From REEB470 sp032117095 (GTDB lineage Bacteria; Bacillota; Bacilli; Paenibacillales; YIM-B00363): DNA of 63,630 bases. Positions within the stretch are counted from its first letter, which is position 1. Each line of letters opens with the position of its first letter. A program made the position numbers and the translations under genes. Of the stretch, positions 33,723-42,015 are shown one piece after another. Below the pieces are notes generated by a model. That model was not told the DNA's origin. It saw nothing but the letters and a program-made list of their open reading frames with translations, and did not search any database. The stretch is taken from contig JAULZZ010000073.1 in the NCBI GenBank assembly GCA_032117095.1, forward strand, positions 1-63,630, in the 5' to 3' direction.

Positions 33723-36700
33723 TTATTCCTGCGTAATCTCAAAAAGTTTGCGAATTTCTGCCTCTGTCATTTTTGAGAGGAAGTTTTCCCCAGGCTTGAT
33801 GATCGCATCGATGAGTTCTTTTTTCTTTTGTTGCAGTCCAAATATTTTGTCTTCGATCGTATCTTTGGTGATCAGTTTGAACACTTGCACGGCTTTTTTT
33901 TGCCCCATGCGATACGCACGGTCTGTCGCCTGATCTTCTACTGCGGGGTTCCACCACGGGTCGACATGAATGACCATGTCCGCCCCCGTGAGATTCAACC
34001 CCGTGCCCCCCGCTTTTAAGGAAATGAGAAAAACGGCTTTATCCCCTTCATTAAACGCTTGGACGCGTTGCATCCGTTCTTCCGCCGATGTGCCCCCATC
34101 CAAATAAAAGTATTCTATTTTCTGCGTTTCGAGCGCTTGGCGGATGAGCGCCAACATACTCGTGAATTGCGAAAATACGAGGACGCGATGGCCACCGTCG
34201 ATCGCATCATGCAACAGCTCCATGAGCATTTCTAACTTGCCACTCCCACCCGTATAATTCTCGATAAACAAACTCGGATGACAGCACAGCTGGCGCAGTC
34301 GCGTGAGGATAGACAAAATTTTAATGCGACTGTTTTCAAAGCCGTTTTCTAGCATTTCTGTCTCAAATTCTTTCTTTGCCTTTAGTAAATATCCCATATA
34401 CAGTTTGTGTTGCTCCGTCGTCATTTCTACCATCATTTTGCTTTCGATTTTGTCAGGCAATTCTTTGAGTACGTCTTTTTTCATGCGACGCATAATAAAC
34501 GGCTTAATATGCCTGCCCAGCTCTTTGAGCGCCTCGGCGTCGTTAGATTTGACGATCGGCGTTTCAAACCGTCGCGCGAATTTATGGTGGGACAACAAGT
34601 ACCCTGGCATAATAAAATCAAAGATGGACCACAGCTCTGTCAGCGTATTTTCTACGGGCGTACCCGTCAAGGCAAAATACCCCGTGGCGCGAATTTGTTT
34701 GACAGCTTTTGCATTTTGGGTATTGTGGTTTTTGATTTGTTGCGCTTCGTCAATAAAACAATAGCGAAACGTCACGTCTTCGTACAAGGCAATGTCGCGT
34801 TTGATCATGCCATAAGAAGTGACGACCAAATCCGCCTGTTGCATCTCGGGAAAACGCTCCCGCCGATCTGATTGCGCACCTGAGATGACCACGACGTGCA
34901 AATCTGGCGCAAACTTGCGCACTTCTTCTTGCCAGTTGTATACGAGCGACGTCGGCGCGACGACGAGACAAGGCATTTTCACTTGCTCGTTTTCCGATTT
35001 TACAAAGGTGATCACTTGGAGCGTCTTCCCCAGCCCCATATCGTCGGCAAGAATGCCTCCAAAGCCATAGTGGGCGAGTGTTTTGAGCCATTTGAACCCC
35101 TTTTTTTGGTAATCGCGCAGTTTGCCCTGAATGCCTGCGGGGATGTCAAACTCCATGTCCTCGGGCTCGCTGATGTCTTGCACCATTTTCTTGAAATTGC
35201 TGCTGCGCTCAATGTGAAAGCCTGCTTTTTCACGCACGAGGCTGTCAATGTACATCGCACGATACTTGGGCAGTTCGATCACATTGTGCAACAAGTCGTC
35301 GTCTGCGATCTGCAATTGATCGATCAACTCTGCCATCGACGTAAACTCTGGCGTGTCGAGCGAGATAAACTGCCCTGATTTTAGCCGGTGGTATTTTCGT
35401 TTTACGCGGTAGGAGGAGAGAAGCTCGAGAAGCTCCTGCTTGTTGATTTCTTCGTGTTGCATGTTAAATTCCAACAATCCCGTTCCTGTATTGACCTTTA
35501 CACCTGCACTCACTTTGCCGATCGATTTTAAGCCAATCGACTGAAATCCTTCGGAATAGAAAATTTGGGATAACGCCTGTAATTCGGGAAGTCCTCGGGT
35601 AATAAATTCGTACACTTGCTCCTCGCCGGTCAACACCATCTCATCTTTCCGCATGATAAAACCATACTTTTTTAGCAGATGGAAAAATCGATTTTCTTCC
35701 CGAGTATTGCGCAACAATTTCTTATTCTCGAGATGCATTTCCGATTGCGTTTCGATGCAAGGATTGATCTCAAACGCCCCATATTGAAAGCATATGCGCG
35801 CCACGACGCCGTCGCCTAGTTTATCCAAATACAGCTGAATTTGTAACGCTTCACTATAAAAATCAACGGTTATCTTCTCATCCATGTGGACATTGACCAC
35901 TTGTTGGACAATCGGCACGACAATCGCCAGAAATTCTTGAAACTGCGCCTGAGGGATAGTCACTTCTGGTTTGCGGTTTTCGGCAAAACATTTCATCCAC
36001 GGAGCGATGCAATGCGCAAACTGTTTGTCGACATGGTACACGTTGTTTTTGTGATACAAATATTCAAAATTGTTGTCCAATGCAAAATATACGTCGTCTT
36101 CTAAATCCAAAGCGACTTTGTAGGCACGCTCCGTCGCCGTCACGCGAAGGTTGAAGCTGGGCCGTTGCGTCACGACTTTTACATTTTTTATTTTTATTTC
36201 GTTAATCACCATGTCGAACGGTTCCCCTTGCATCGATTCCATAAAAAACTTAATGTTCGTCTGGGATAATTTTAAGCGTTTTTCGTCCATGACGGAGCCG
36301 TAGCTATAACTCGATCCCCACGACGCATGATTTTGCTCGTCCTCGTACACATTTTTTAAAAATGAAACCCATTTTTCGGAATGCGCATCAAACACATCAG
36401 TCGCCGCATCAAACTCGTATAATTTCCCGTATTTTATCGTACTTTCGTTTTCGAGCGCCCGCACGAAAGCTCTGATACTTTTCATCGAATACGACCGTTC
36501 TTTTCCGATGGTAAACTCAATCCAATTGCGTTTTTTTCCATAATGAATGGAAAAATGATACGTGGGAATGATTTTTGTTTTCGCATCGGCGTCTTCCGCT
36601 GCGGGCAAATCCGAGGCAAGGCTCACTTGGTTAAAATATGCAAACAGCTCTTTCGTACTTTGGCTCATCGACTTTCCATCGTCTGGCATCGCATCGCTCC

Positions 36701-37013
36701 CCCCATTCCCCTGGATTGTTTTCAATGTCGCCACGATATGTTTGCAAGCGCCATCGTATTTTATGAACGCAGGACACGTGCATTCGACAGATATGACTTC
36801 GGCTTCTTCGATATCACCATACCCACCATTCCCATCATGATCCAAATAAATGGTGACGCGATACGGATGCTTTCCCTGCACTTTCGCCGTGAATTTGGCA
36901 CGTTCTTTGTCGTACTGCACATTGGAAACTCTGCCCCAGTGATAATATTCCACCCCTTTTTGGTACACGTGGTGGTCGTACGCCCATTCCGCTATTTCTT
37001 CTTCTGAAATCAT
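33723..37013 (-). CDS. SWIM-finger SNF2-family helicase
   Basis: This 1096-residue superfamily-2 ATPase has, in order: a SWIM zinc finger ('VECTCPAFIKYDGACKHIVA', about residues 80-100), a long bacterial SNF2-associated region (about 200-620), and the SNF2 ATPase with 'GGILADDMGLGKTLQVITF' (Walker A), 'FIDEAQQIKN' (DEAQ box) and 'YFALTGTPVENTLTELWSI'. The helicase C lobe follows with 'VLVFSQFTSMLALI', 'ISLKAGGTGLNLTGADMVIH' and 'DQATDRAYRMGQKK'. It resembles YwqA of B. subtilis, a suspected RNA-polymerase or nucleoprotein remodeller. ATG 37013 has AAGGGGGAAG upstream. A longer frame from 37148 has no such site. I see no gene in 37014-37586. Confidence 0.9.
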   Translation of the reverse strand: MISEEEIAEWAYDHHVYQKGVEYYHWGRVSNVQYDKERAKFTAKVQGKHPYRVTIYLDHDGNGGYGDIEEAEVISVECTCPAFIKYDGACKHIVATLKTIQGNGGSDAMPDDGKSMSQSTKELFAYFNQVSLASDLPAAEDADAKTKIIPTYHFSIHYGKKRNWIEFTIGKERSYSMKSIRAFVRALENESTIKYGKLYEFDAATDVFDAHSEKWVSFLKNVYEDEQNHASWGSSYSYGSVMDEKRLKLSQTNIKFFMESMQGEPFDMVINEIKIKNVKVVTQRPSFNLRVTATERAYKVALDLEDDVYFALDNNFEYLYHKNNVYHVDKQFAHCIAPWMKCFAENRKPEVTIPQAQFQEFLAIVVPIVQQVVNVHMDEKITVDFYSEALQIQLYLDKLGDGVVARICFQYGAFEINPCIETQSEMHLENKKLLRNTREENRFFHLLKKYGFIMRKDEMVLTGEEQVYEFITRGLPELQALSQIFYSEGFQSIGLKSIGKVSAGVKVNTGTGLLEFNMQHEEINKQELLELLSSYRVKRKYHRLKSGQFISLDTPEFTSMAELIDQLQIADDDLLHNVIELPKYRAMYIDSLVREKAGFHIERSSNFKKMVQDISEPEDMEFDIPAGIQGKLRDYQKKGFKWLKTLAHYGFGGILADDMGLGKTLQVITFVKSENEQVKMPCLVVAPTSLVYNWQEEVRKFAPDLHVVVISGAQSDRRERFPEMQQADLVVTSYGMIKRDIALYEDVTFRYCFIDEAQQIKNHNTQNAKAVKQIRATGYFALTGTPVENTLTELWSIFDFIMPGYLLSHHKFARRFETPIVKSNDAEALKELGRHIKPFIMRRMKKDVLKELPDKIESKMMVEMTTEQHKLYMGYLLKAKKEFETEMLENGFENSRIKILSILTRLRQLCCHPSLFIENYTGGSGKLEMLMELLHDAIDGGHRVLVFSQFTSMLALIRQALETQKIEYFYLDGGTSAEERMQRVQAFNEGDKAVFLISLKAGGTGLNLTGADMVIHVDPWWNPAVEDQATDRAYRMGQKKAVQVFKLITKDTIEDKIFGLQQKKKELIDAIIKPGENFLSKMTEAEIRKLFEITQE

Positions 37014-37586
37014 GACTTCCCCTTCTTTTGAGTAAACTATCGCATGTTGTGGGTATGGCGACGGAAGATACGGGTGAATGTCGATCGTCTCTCCTCGAGA
37101 AAAAACACATTTTCCCGCATCCTGAAAAATAGCACCCAAATAATACATACATTATAATAGTTTCAAGGGGGGTTGGCAAATGCGCGGGTCGATGCCGAAC
37201 GCGACTTCTTCTATCGCTTTTTGCGGGGGGTTTTATTCATTGTACTTGGAACGCGGCTCGTCTCAAATGCCCCACTCTTGGAACGGCCTTCATTTTCACG
37301 TGAACGTTGCGCGATACGGTTGCGAATGCATATGTGTGTGTTGTCCCAGTATACAAAAAATCGATACACTTCCAAGCCGACGGCGTTGCGATGTGCATCT
37401 GTCTCCTAAACCGTTGCGGATGCTACAGAAATTCAGATGCACCTTCTAAGCACTACACGCTTCACCATGATTGCCAAAAAAATAGTTTTATCCGTAGACT
37501 CGGATTCAGCTTCCTCTTTTTTTCTGCCCTTTGAGCGATACAATCGAGGTGTGATAAGGTAGCAACTGTTCGTAGAAGTGCGTATT

Positions 37587-37655
37587 ATGCGGTTGTACGA
37601 AAGCGAAGCGGTGGAATTAAAGGTGGCTTATACACCTGATACAAAGAAATTGTAG
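37587..37655 (+). pseudogene. N-terminal fragment of an AlbA_2-type ATP-binding protein
   Basis: A 22-codon frame 'MRLYESEAVELKVAYTPDT' resembles the first residues of AlbA_2/Schlafen-type ATP-binding proteins (ESExxELK..Y..D). It ends at a stop and is followed directly by MITE-like element D. No continuation is found, so it is a remnant. A larger member of the same family lies 2 kb away on the other strand. Confidence 0.5.
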
Positions 37656-37666
37656 CAATTGAAAAT

Positions 37667-37790
37667 AAATGTAAACAAGTTAAGAACTTCCCTGAAAAAT
37701 GTTGCAAATAGACGGGAATTCGAAAAAATCTTGACGCTCCCAAAAAGAACCTATCATCACCGATTCATCCGCTTAACCTGTTGACATTGG
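37667..37790. mobile_element. MITE-like element D, copy 2
   Basis: This is the reverse-complement counterpart of 12344-12482. It runs from AATGTAAACAAGTTAAGAAC to CATCCGCTTAACCTGTTGACATTGG, with matching interior (CTGAAAAATGTTGCAAATA, AAAAATCTTGAC, GAACCTATCATCACCGATTCATCC). It lies directly after the AlbA_2 fragment. Confidence 0.65.
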
Positions 37791-37795
37791 ATTGA

Positions 37796-37894
37796 GGACA
37801 CTTCTATAAACCTGCTTGTTAAAAAATCACCCTATGGTAAACACACTCTTTTTTGCTCATGTTTATGATGATGAAGTGGTTTATAGAGATGCCC
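37796..37894. repeat. Palindromic repeat C, copy 2
   Basis: Bounded by ACACTTCTATAAAC and GTTTATAGAGATGCCC, with the interior GGTAAACACACTC, a T-run, then CATGTTTATG. It follows element D at nearly the same spacing as at 12.4 kb. Confidence 0.6.
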
Positions 37895-37984
37895 TTGAGA
37901 ATGTCAAATGAGGAAGGTTGAGAAACACAGAAATATCCCTTCCGTGATGCTTTGGAAAGAATAATTGCATGTTTCTTTTTGGTT

Positions 37985-38248
37985 TTATTGGATTTCAGGA
38001 GGAACAACAGATGACCGCTTCTCTGCTTCGTTGAAGATGAATTGAAACTCTTGTTGTTGGGACGCCGTTTTTTTTGAACGACGTTTCTGATTCAGGCGAA
38101 GCTCTGCCGCTAACCTTTCTTTCTTTGCGACAAGAGCAAGAAGAGCGTCTTGTTCTTGTTTAAGCTGCGCCACTCGAGCACGTAATTGTTCGATGATTTG
38201 CGCTTCGCTCGCATCATATTGATCGGGGAAATTCGTATGTATGTTCAT
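37985..38248 (-). pseudogene. Fragment resembling the IS66 transposase N-terminus
   Basis: An 87-codon frame encodes a leucine-rich coiled coil ('IIEQLRARVAQLKQEQDALL') followed by a basic stretch and 'QEFQFIFNEAEKRSSV'. IS66 transposases (TnpC) start with such a coiled coil ending in a QLxLFNEAE-like motif. Nothing of the catalytic part follows; the frame stops and element C lies beyond. It could also be a small intact coiled-coil protein, but the resemblance to IS66 favours a remnant. The 330 nt to its right (38249-38578) show no gene. Confidence 0.5.
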
Positions 38249-38578
38249 AGTTCTATTGTACTATGAACATACGATAAAAGTCAATACAATAATAAAAAAA
38301 TAATATTCTATGCTGTAAGTTCACACCATCGTTTGCGCATGAACAACCACGGTGCGCCCGATGCTACGTAAGCGCCAAGAGTTGAGTCCGTATAATGGTG
38401 TAAAATCAGATCGCCGAAAATAAAGGGAACCAGTTTCGAAGTCTTCCGTTTTACTAAAAACAAATTAAAAAACCGATGAAAAAGGGTTGATTTTATTGAG
38501 AAGTAAAATAAATTTTAAACCTATAGAACCCCTGCATTCATTCAGGTTTTAGGATTAGTAATGAAGTTTTACAATATT

Positions 38579-38770
38579 TCATTCAACGGAAGGAATAACG
38601 AAATGGCTCAATACCCTATTTTTGGAATTCGTATCACCGATGTGCCAGTACATATGGATAAGTTCCCGATTGCCGGCGCAGAACGCATTCTTGCGGGCGT
38701 CTTCCATGATGGCGATGACCTCGTCAAACGCCTCGCCGTCGTTGCCTTTCGGAACCATTTTGTCTCTCAT
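38579..38770 (-). pseudogene. N-terminal fragment of a DUF1016/YhcG-type nuclease
   Basis: From ATG 38770, behind TTGGAGG, the frame reads 'FDEVIAIMEDARKNAFCAGN' and 'RELIHMYWHIGDTNSK', close to the N-terminus of DUF1016 (YhcG, PDDEXK-nuclease-associated) proteins. After about 45 residues the similarity stops and the frame ends. No C-terminal PDDEXK domain is nearby. The 160 nt to its right lead into element A copy 2. Confidence 0.6.
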
Positions 38771-38929
38771 GCTTGTACCTCCAATTGTGCCGTTACTGTC
38801 TACATTTTTCAAATTCTTGCAACGTGTTGCGCGTTTACGCGTCCGCCTCTTGCAGCGTTCCCTATATCCGTATCGGGCAGACGTCCTTCCTCTGCGCCGT
38901 CATTTTCCCGTTTATCTCCCACGGCGTGA

Positions 38930-39224
38930 TACTAATTCCAAACTAAAACATCGATAAAATTCCAGTCTCACCCTGTAATACTTTTGATCGTGTATCCCGC
39001 CGGTAACCGATTTCTTTGCCAACATTTCCACATCATCGGCGTTATATTCTGTCAACGTGACAATTCTTTTGTTCCTCTTTCCCTCGCCACGATATGCGAC
39101 TACTTCTAACCGTTTGTATGCGTTCACATTTTTCTTCGTTTTTGCATTTCTTTTCTCAGCGCTACAGCATATTCTTTGTATCACACGCACGTTATTGTAT
39201 CTATATGTTTGTTTGGAATTAGTA
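38930..39224. mobile_element. MITE-like element A, copy 2 (295 bp, TGA target duplication)
   Basis: It has the same length and terminal inverted repeats (TACTAATTCCAAAC / GTTTGGAATTAGTA) as 14270-14564, with only about a dozen differences. The 3-bp direct repeats TGA flank it (38927-38929 and 39225-39227). It lies between the DUF1016 fragment and the displaced C-terminal part of the AlbA_2-type gene. Confidence 0.85.
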
Positions 39225-39227
39225 TGA

Positions 39228-39439
39228 GGTAGGCATAGGAGATGTTTACAAACGACCGCAGAACCTTGTTGTCGGGGAGCGGATGCCAAAAACCCTTTGG
39301 AATGGAGCGAAGATGATTTGACGCTTACGTTGTTCCGTATATTTTTATCATGCATTCCAACAATGGATGCGCGTTGCTTTTTCGTTATTTTTGAATTTTC
39401 AGTCACTTCGCTTAGCATCTTCATCTGTAAATCGGTCAA
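39228..39439 (-). pseudogene. Displaced winged-helix tail of the AlbA_2-type gene
   Basis: The frame 'LTDLQMKMLSEVTENSKITK' continuing 'GMHDKNIRNNV' looks like the C-terminal helix-turn-helix that normally ends AlbA_2-type ATP-binding proteins. It lies just 3' of that gene (39497-40633) but in another frame, with stop codons in between. It degenerates towards element A. It is read as the broken tail of the neighbouring gene. Confidence 0.5.
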
Positions 39440-39496
39440 TTGAAATTTCTCAAATTTTTATAGGTTTTTTTGTAGGGCATTTGAAGTCGGCTTTTC

Positions 39497-40633
39497 TTAT
39501 CTCGTGCCTTCTTCAAAATCAGGTCTATAAAACACCACAACAAAGCCGGATTTCAAAATCTTAAACTCAACCTTGACGCCATTTTCTTTACAAATTGTAT
39601 GAATCCGCTTGATGCCCGAACCCCAGCTTTCAATATCCTTTGAGAAATACAATGTCTGTGCAATGCGTTTATTTCTAAGAATTGAACGTTCTTCCCCTTT
39701 TATAAAGTCATCTGGCGTGTAGCCCTCAGGGAAATCGCCTGGATTGTATATTTCTATCCTGTCCTTGAAAATTGCGACTTCATTGCCTTTGTTATTTCTG
39801 TAATCCCTGTGAGCAAAAGAGTTGACGATGGCTTCACGGATCGCTTCGACTGGGATTTCAGGGATTTCTTCGCGTTGCATTTTCCCAAATTTAACCCGCC
39901 ATTTTATCATGTTCTTGATGTACAACTCGGCTGCATCAATGAGGGTGAATACGTTACCACTTTCACGCTTAATATCAATAAATGTCAATTTTTCTACTCC
40001 TGCAAACACCGCCATTTGTAAGTCTACTGTTCCAGTGCCAAATAATGCATCGGCAGCATTCGTCAACAAACCTCCAGACAAGAGTTTTAGTTTTTTTAAT
40101 ATGTCGATTTTATTCGTAAATGGAAAATCTATTCTCCCCACTGTATTCGCTCGCTCAATAAATGCTTTCATTGTTCTCACATCGATATCATCGATGGAGT
40201 ACGGATTGTTCTCCGGTGCTTCTGCATCCCAAGGGACTGCGTTTTGCACCTTCGTCACCATGATTTTCTGAAGCTCTTTTGATGTAAGCTGCCTGTCTTC
40301 ATCAGCTACACGAATATACGCGCGACCAAATGCAAAATATGGCGCTTCATCCCCTTCAAACTGAATGCGGATACACGATTTATCACCAAGCTTTACCGCA
40401 GTGATGACAGGGTATATTCTAGGTTCTATATGATCGCCAATAGAACGACTGATGTCACGCAAAGTTTTATCTGAAACTTCCTGCCCAACAGGAGTTCCAT
40501 CGTTTTTTATACCAAAGTAAAGTTCTCCTGCTGCATGTTTGTTTAGGATTGCCACAATGCTAATGACGGCTTCTTTCAGCTCGGATGTTGATTTTTTTAG
40601 CTCCAATAATTCGCTTTCTTCAAAAAATCTCAC
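39497..40633 (-). CDS. AlbA_2/Schlafen-type ATP-binding protein, C-terminally truncated
   Basis: This 378-residue protein starts with GTG behind AAAGGAG. The N-terminal AlbA_2 domain includes 'SELLELKKSTSELKEAVISI', 'NKHAAGELYFGIKNDGTPVG' and 'YPVITAVKLGDKSCIRIQF'. The C-terminal half has a GHKL-type ATPase region: 'EAIREAIVNSFAHRDYRNNK' (N-box-like), 'IEIYNPGDFPEGYTPDDF' and 'SWGSGIKRIHTICKENGVKV'. The usual final winged helix is missing in frame and survives as a displaced piece at 39228-39439. Such proteins are found in mobile and defence-associated loci; their function is poorly known. It lies among gene fragments and short mobile repeats. Confidence 0.75.
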   Translation of the reverse strand: MRFFEESELLELKKSTSELKEAVISIVAILNKHAAGELYFGIKNDGTPVGQEVSDKTLRDISRSIGDHIEPRIYPVITAVKLGDKSCIRIQFEGDEAPYFAFGRAYIRVADEDRQLTSKELQKIMVTKVQNAVPWDAEAPENNPYSIDDIDVRTMKAFIERANTVGRIDFPFTNKIDILKKLKLLSGGLLTNAADALFGTGTVDLQMAVFAGVEKLTFIDIKRESGNVFTLIDAAELYIKNMIKWRVKFGKMQREEIPEIPVEAIREAIVNSFAHRDYRNNKGNEVAIFKDRIEIYNPGDFPEGYTPDDFIKGEERSILRNKRIAQTLYFSKDIESWGSGIKRIHTICKENGVKVEFKILKSGFVVVFYRPDFEEGTR

Positions 40634-40849
40634 AGATTTAAACTCCTTTCTTCATTCATGCATTGGAATGATTTGATAAACATATTAGGTCAAGCCCTCG
40701 CTGTGGTATGAAATCGTTTTTGGTGTGGTGATTGGGAAGCGTATGCGCGCTGACAAAAAACCAAAAAGTCGCATTTTTAAAGGCGTGTCGCTTTGCTGTA
40801 TATTCCGAACAAGAATGCCAGCACGATCGCTATCGCCTGCTCATGCGTA

Positions 40850-40954
40850 ATACGAAACACCGATTGAATACAGGAATCTCTTGGGTTAAAAAGCACAGTG
40901 ATTTATTATAAAATGGAACTCTTTGTAGGGACGTTTTTAATCCGTGTTTCGTAT
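40850..40954. mobile_element. MITE-like element B, copy 3 (105 bp)
   Basis: Terminal inverted repeats ATACGAAACACCGATT and AATCCGTGTTTCGTAT bound 105 bp, with the internal motif TTGAATACAGGAATC shared with other B copies. It lies 19 nt beyond the ssrA terminator. No gene is seen in the adjoining 40634-40849. Confidence 0.7.
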
Positions 40955-40972
40955 CATATCTCTATTTTTATC

Positions 40973-41017
40973 GAAAAAATACCCCCAATGCACTCATACA
41001 AGTCATTTGGGGGTATT
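40973..41017 (-). terminator. Terminator of ssrA
   Basis: A perfect 10-bp stem, ATACCCCCAA (40979-40988) with TTGGGGGTAT (41007-41016), is followed on the minus strand by a run of T (complement of 40974-40978). Confidence 0.93.
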
Positions 41018-41036
41018 GCTTTTTTATGGAGGCGAG

Positions 41037-41389
41037 GGGAGTCGAACCCCTGTCCGAAAACCTTGCCACATCGATGTCTACGGGTGTAGTCCCAGTTTTG
41101 ATGTCACCGTAGAGAGCGCCCTGGCACCGGCTATCCGCTACGGTCAGCCTGATTTTCTTCTTCGCATTCACCTCAGGCGGAGGTAAACGCGCGTATCCCA
41201 CTGAGATGAGCCTCTATCCTGCCACATGGGCGATGGAAGGGAGAAGCACGCATGCAGGTGTTTAGGCTGCTAGTGCGTAAGAAGGTTGTGCTTTGCCATT
41301 TAAACGGCTTTTGCGTGGATAAAGCGGTCGCAACCCCACTACCCGCTACCGATGCTCAAACGATCCCCGTCGAATCCATAAACGCCCCC
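41037..41389 (-). ncRNA. ssrA: Transfer-messenger RNA (tmRNA)
   Basis: The minus strand reads GGGGGCGTTTATGGATTCGACGGGG at the 5' end and GGTTCGACTCCCCTCGCCTCCA at the 3' end, the tRNA-like half-molecules of tmRNA. The acceptor halves pair over 7 bp with one wobble. The tag frame lies at 41297-41262 and reads GKAQPSYALAA before a TAA stop; the first Ala comes from the charged tmRNA. The ALAA end is the usual ClpXP-type degradation signal. smpB, rnr and secG lie upstream in the same direction, the standard rescue gene order. The exact 3' end depends on whether the terminal CCA is counted. Confidence 0.95.
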
Positions 41390-41401
41390 TTGTGGATATC
41401 C

Positions 41402-41407
41402 ATTATA
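41402..41407 (-). promoter_or_regulatory. -10 element of the ssrA promoter
   Basis: TATAAT on the minus strand lies 12 nt before the tmRNA 5' end, which is the right distance for a start at or near the GGGGG. The -35 region is not clear. Confidence 0.6.
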
Positions 41408-41532
41408 TCACGGGTGACCCCCAAAGGCTACACCAGACGAGATGCCATTTTCTGTCCCTTTTGCATGAAACAGGCGAGCATTGTACAGATGGTTTGTGCT
41501 TTTTTCTCTACGAGGGATTGGGTCACCCTGTC

Positions 41533-42015
41533 TTATCTTGCTACTTTTTGCCTTTCCTTTAACGCCCGCTGCATGTCGCGCTGCGCATCTTTTTTGGCAA
41601 GGGCTTCCCGTTTATCATAATTTTTCTTGCCCTTGGCGAGCCCGATGAGCACTTTGGCGTACCCCCCTTTGATGTACACTTTCAACGGCACGAGCGTGTA
41701 CCCTTGTTGCTTGGTCCAGCCGATCAACTTCACGATTTCTCGTTTGTGCAGCAGCAACTTGCGCGTCCGCGTGGGATCGGATGGATTGAACCGATTCCCT
41801 TGCAAAAACGGGGCGATGTGCATGTTGTGTAAAAATGCTTCCCCTTGGCGGATGGTCGCAAAGCTATCCCCAATCGTCGCCTTCCCTGCGCGCATCGACT
41901 TGATTTCTGTCCCCGTCAAGACGATACCCGCTTCAAAGTGCTCCTCGATCGTGTAATCATAAGACGACTTGCGATTGTGCGCCAACACTTTGCTTTCGCC
42001 CTTTTTGGTGGTCAT
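41533..42015 (-). CDS. smpB: SsrA-binding protein SmpB
   Basis: SmpB binds tmRNA and brings it to stalled ribosomes. The 160-residue protein has the conserved core 'AHNRKSSYDYTIEEHFEAGI', 'GTEIKSMRAGKATIGDSFA', 'FNPSDPTRTRKLLLHKREI' and a C-terminal basic tail ('KKNYDKREALAKKDAQRD') that enters the mRNA channel. It overlaps rnr by 4 nt (ATGA) and lies next to ssrA. Confidence 0.96.
   Translation of the reverse strand: MTTKKGESKVLAHNRKSSYDYTIEEHFEAGIVLTGTEIKSMRAGKATIGDSFATIRQGEAFLHNMHIAPFLQGNRFNPSDPTRTRKLLLHKREIVKLIGWTKQQGYTLVPLKVYIKGGYAKVLIGLAKGKKNYDKREALAKKDAQRDMQRALKERQKVAR

Noticed and set aside
38380..38420. Possible IS256-type end sequence
   Set aside because: Only a short string similar to known ends is seen, with no partner end, so it cannot be supported.
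37014..41036. Integration of a genomic island into the 3' end of ssrA
   Set aside because: ssrA keeps its own perfect terminator directly after the 3' end, and I find no second copy of the tmRNA 3' end at the far side. The debris lies beside ssrA but not demonstrably inside it.
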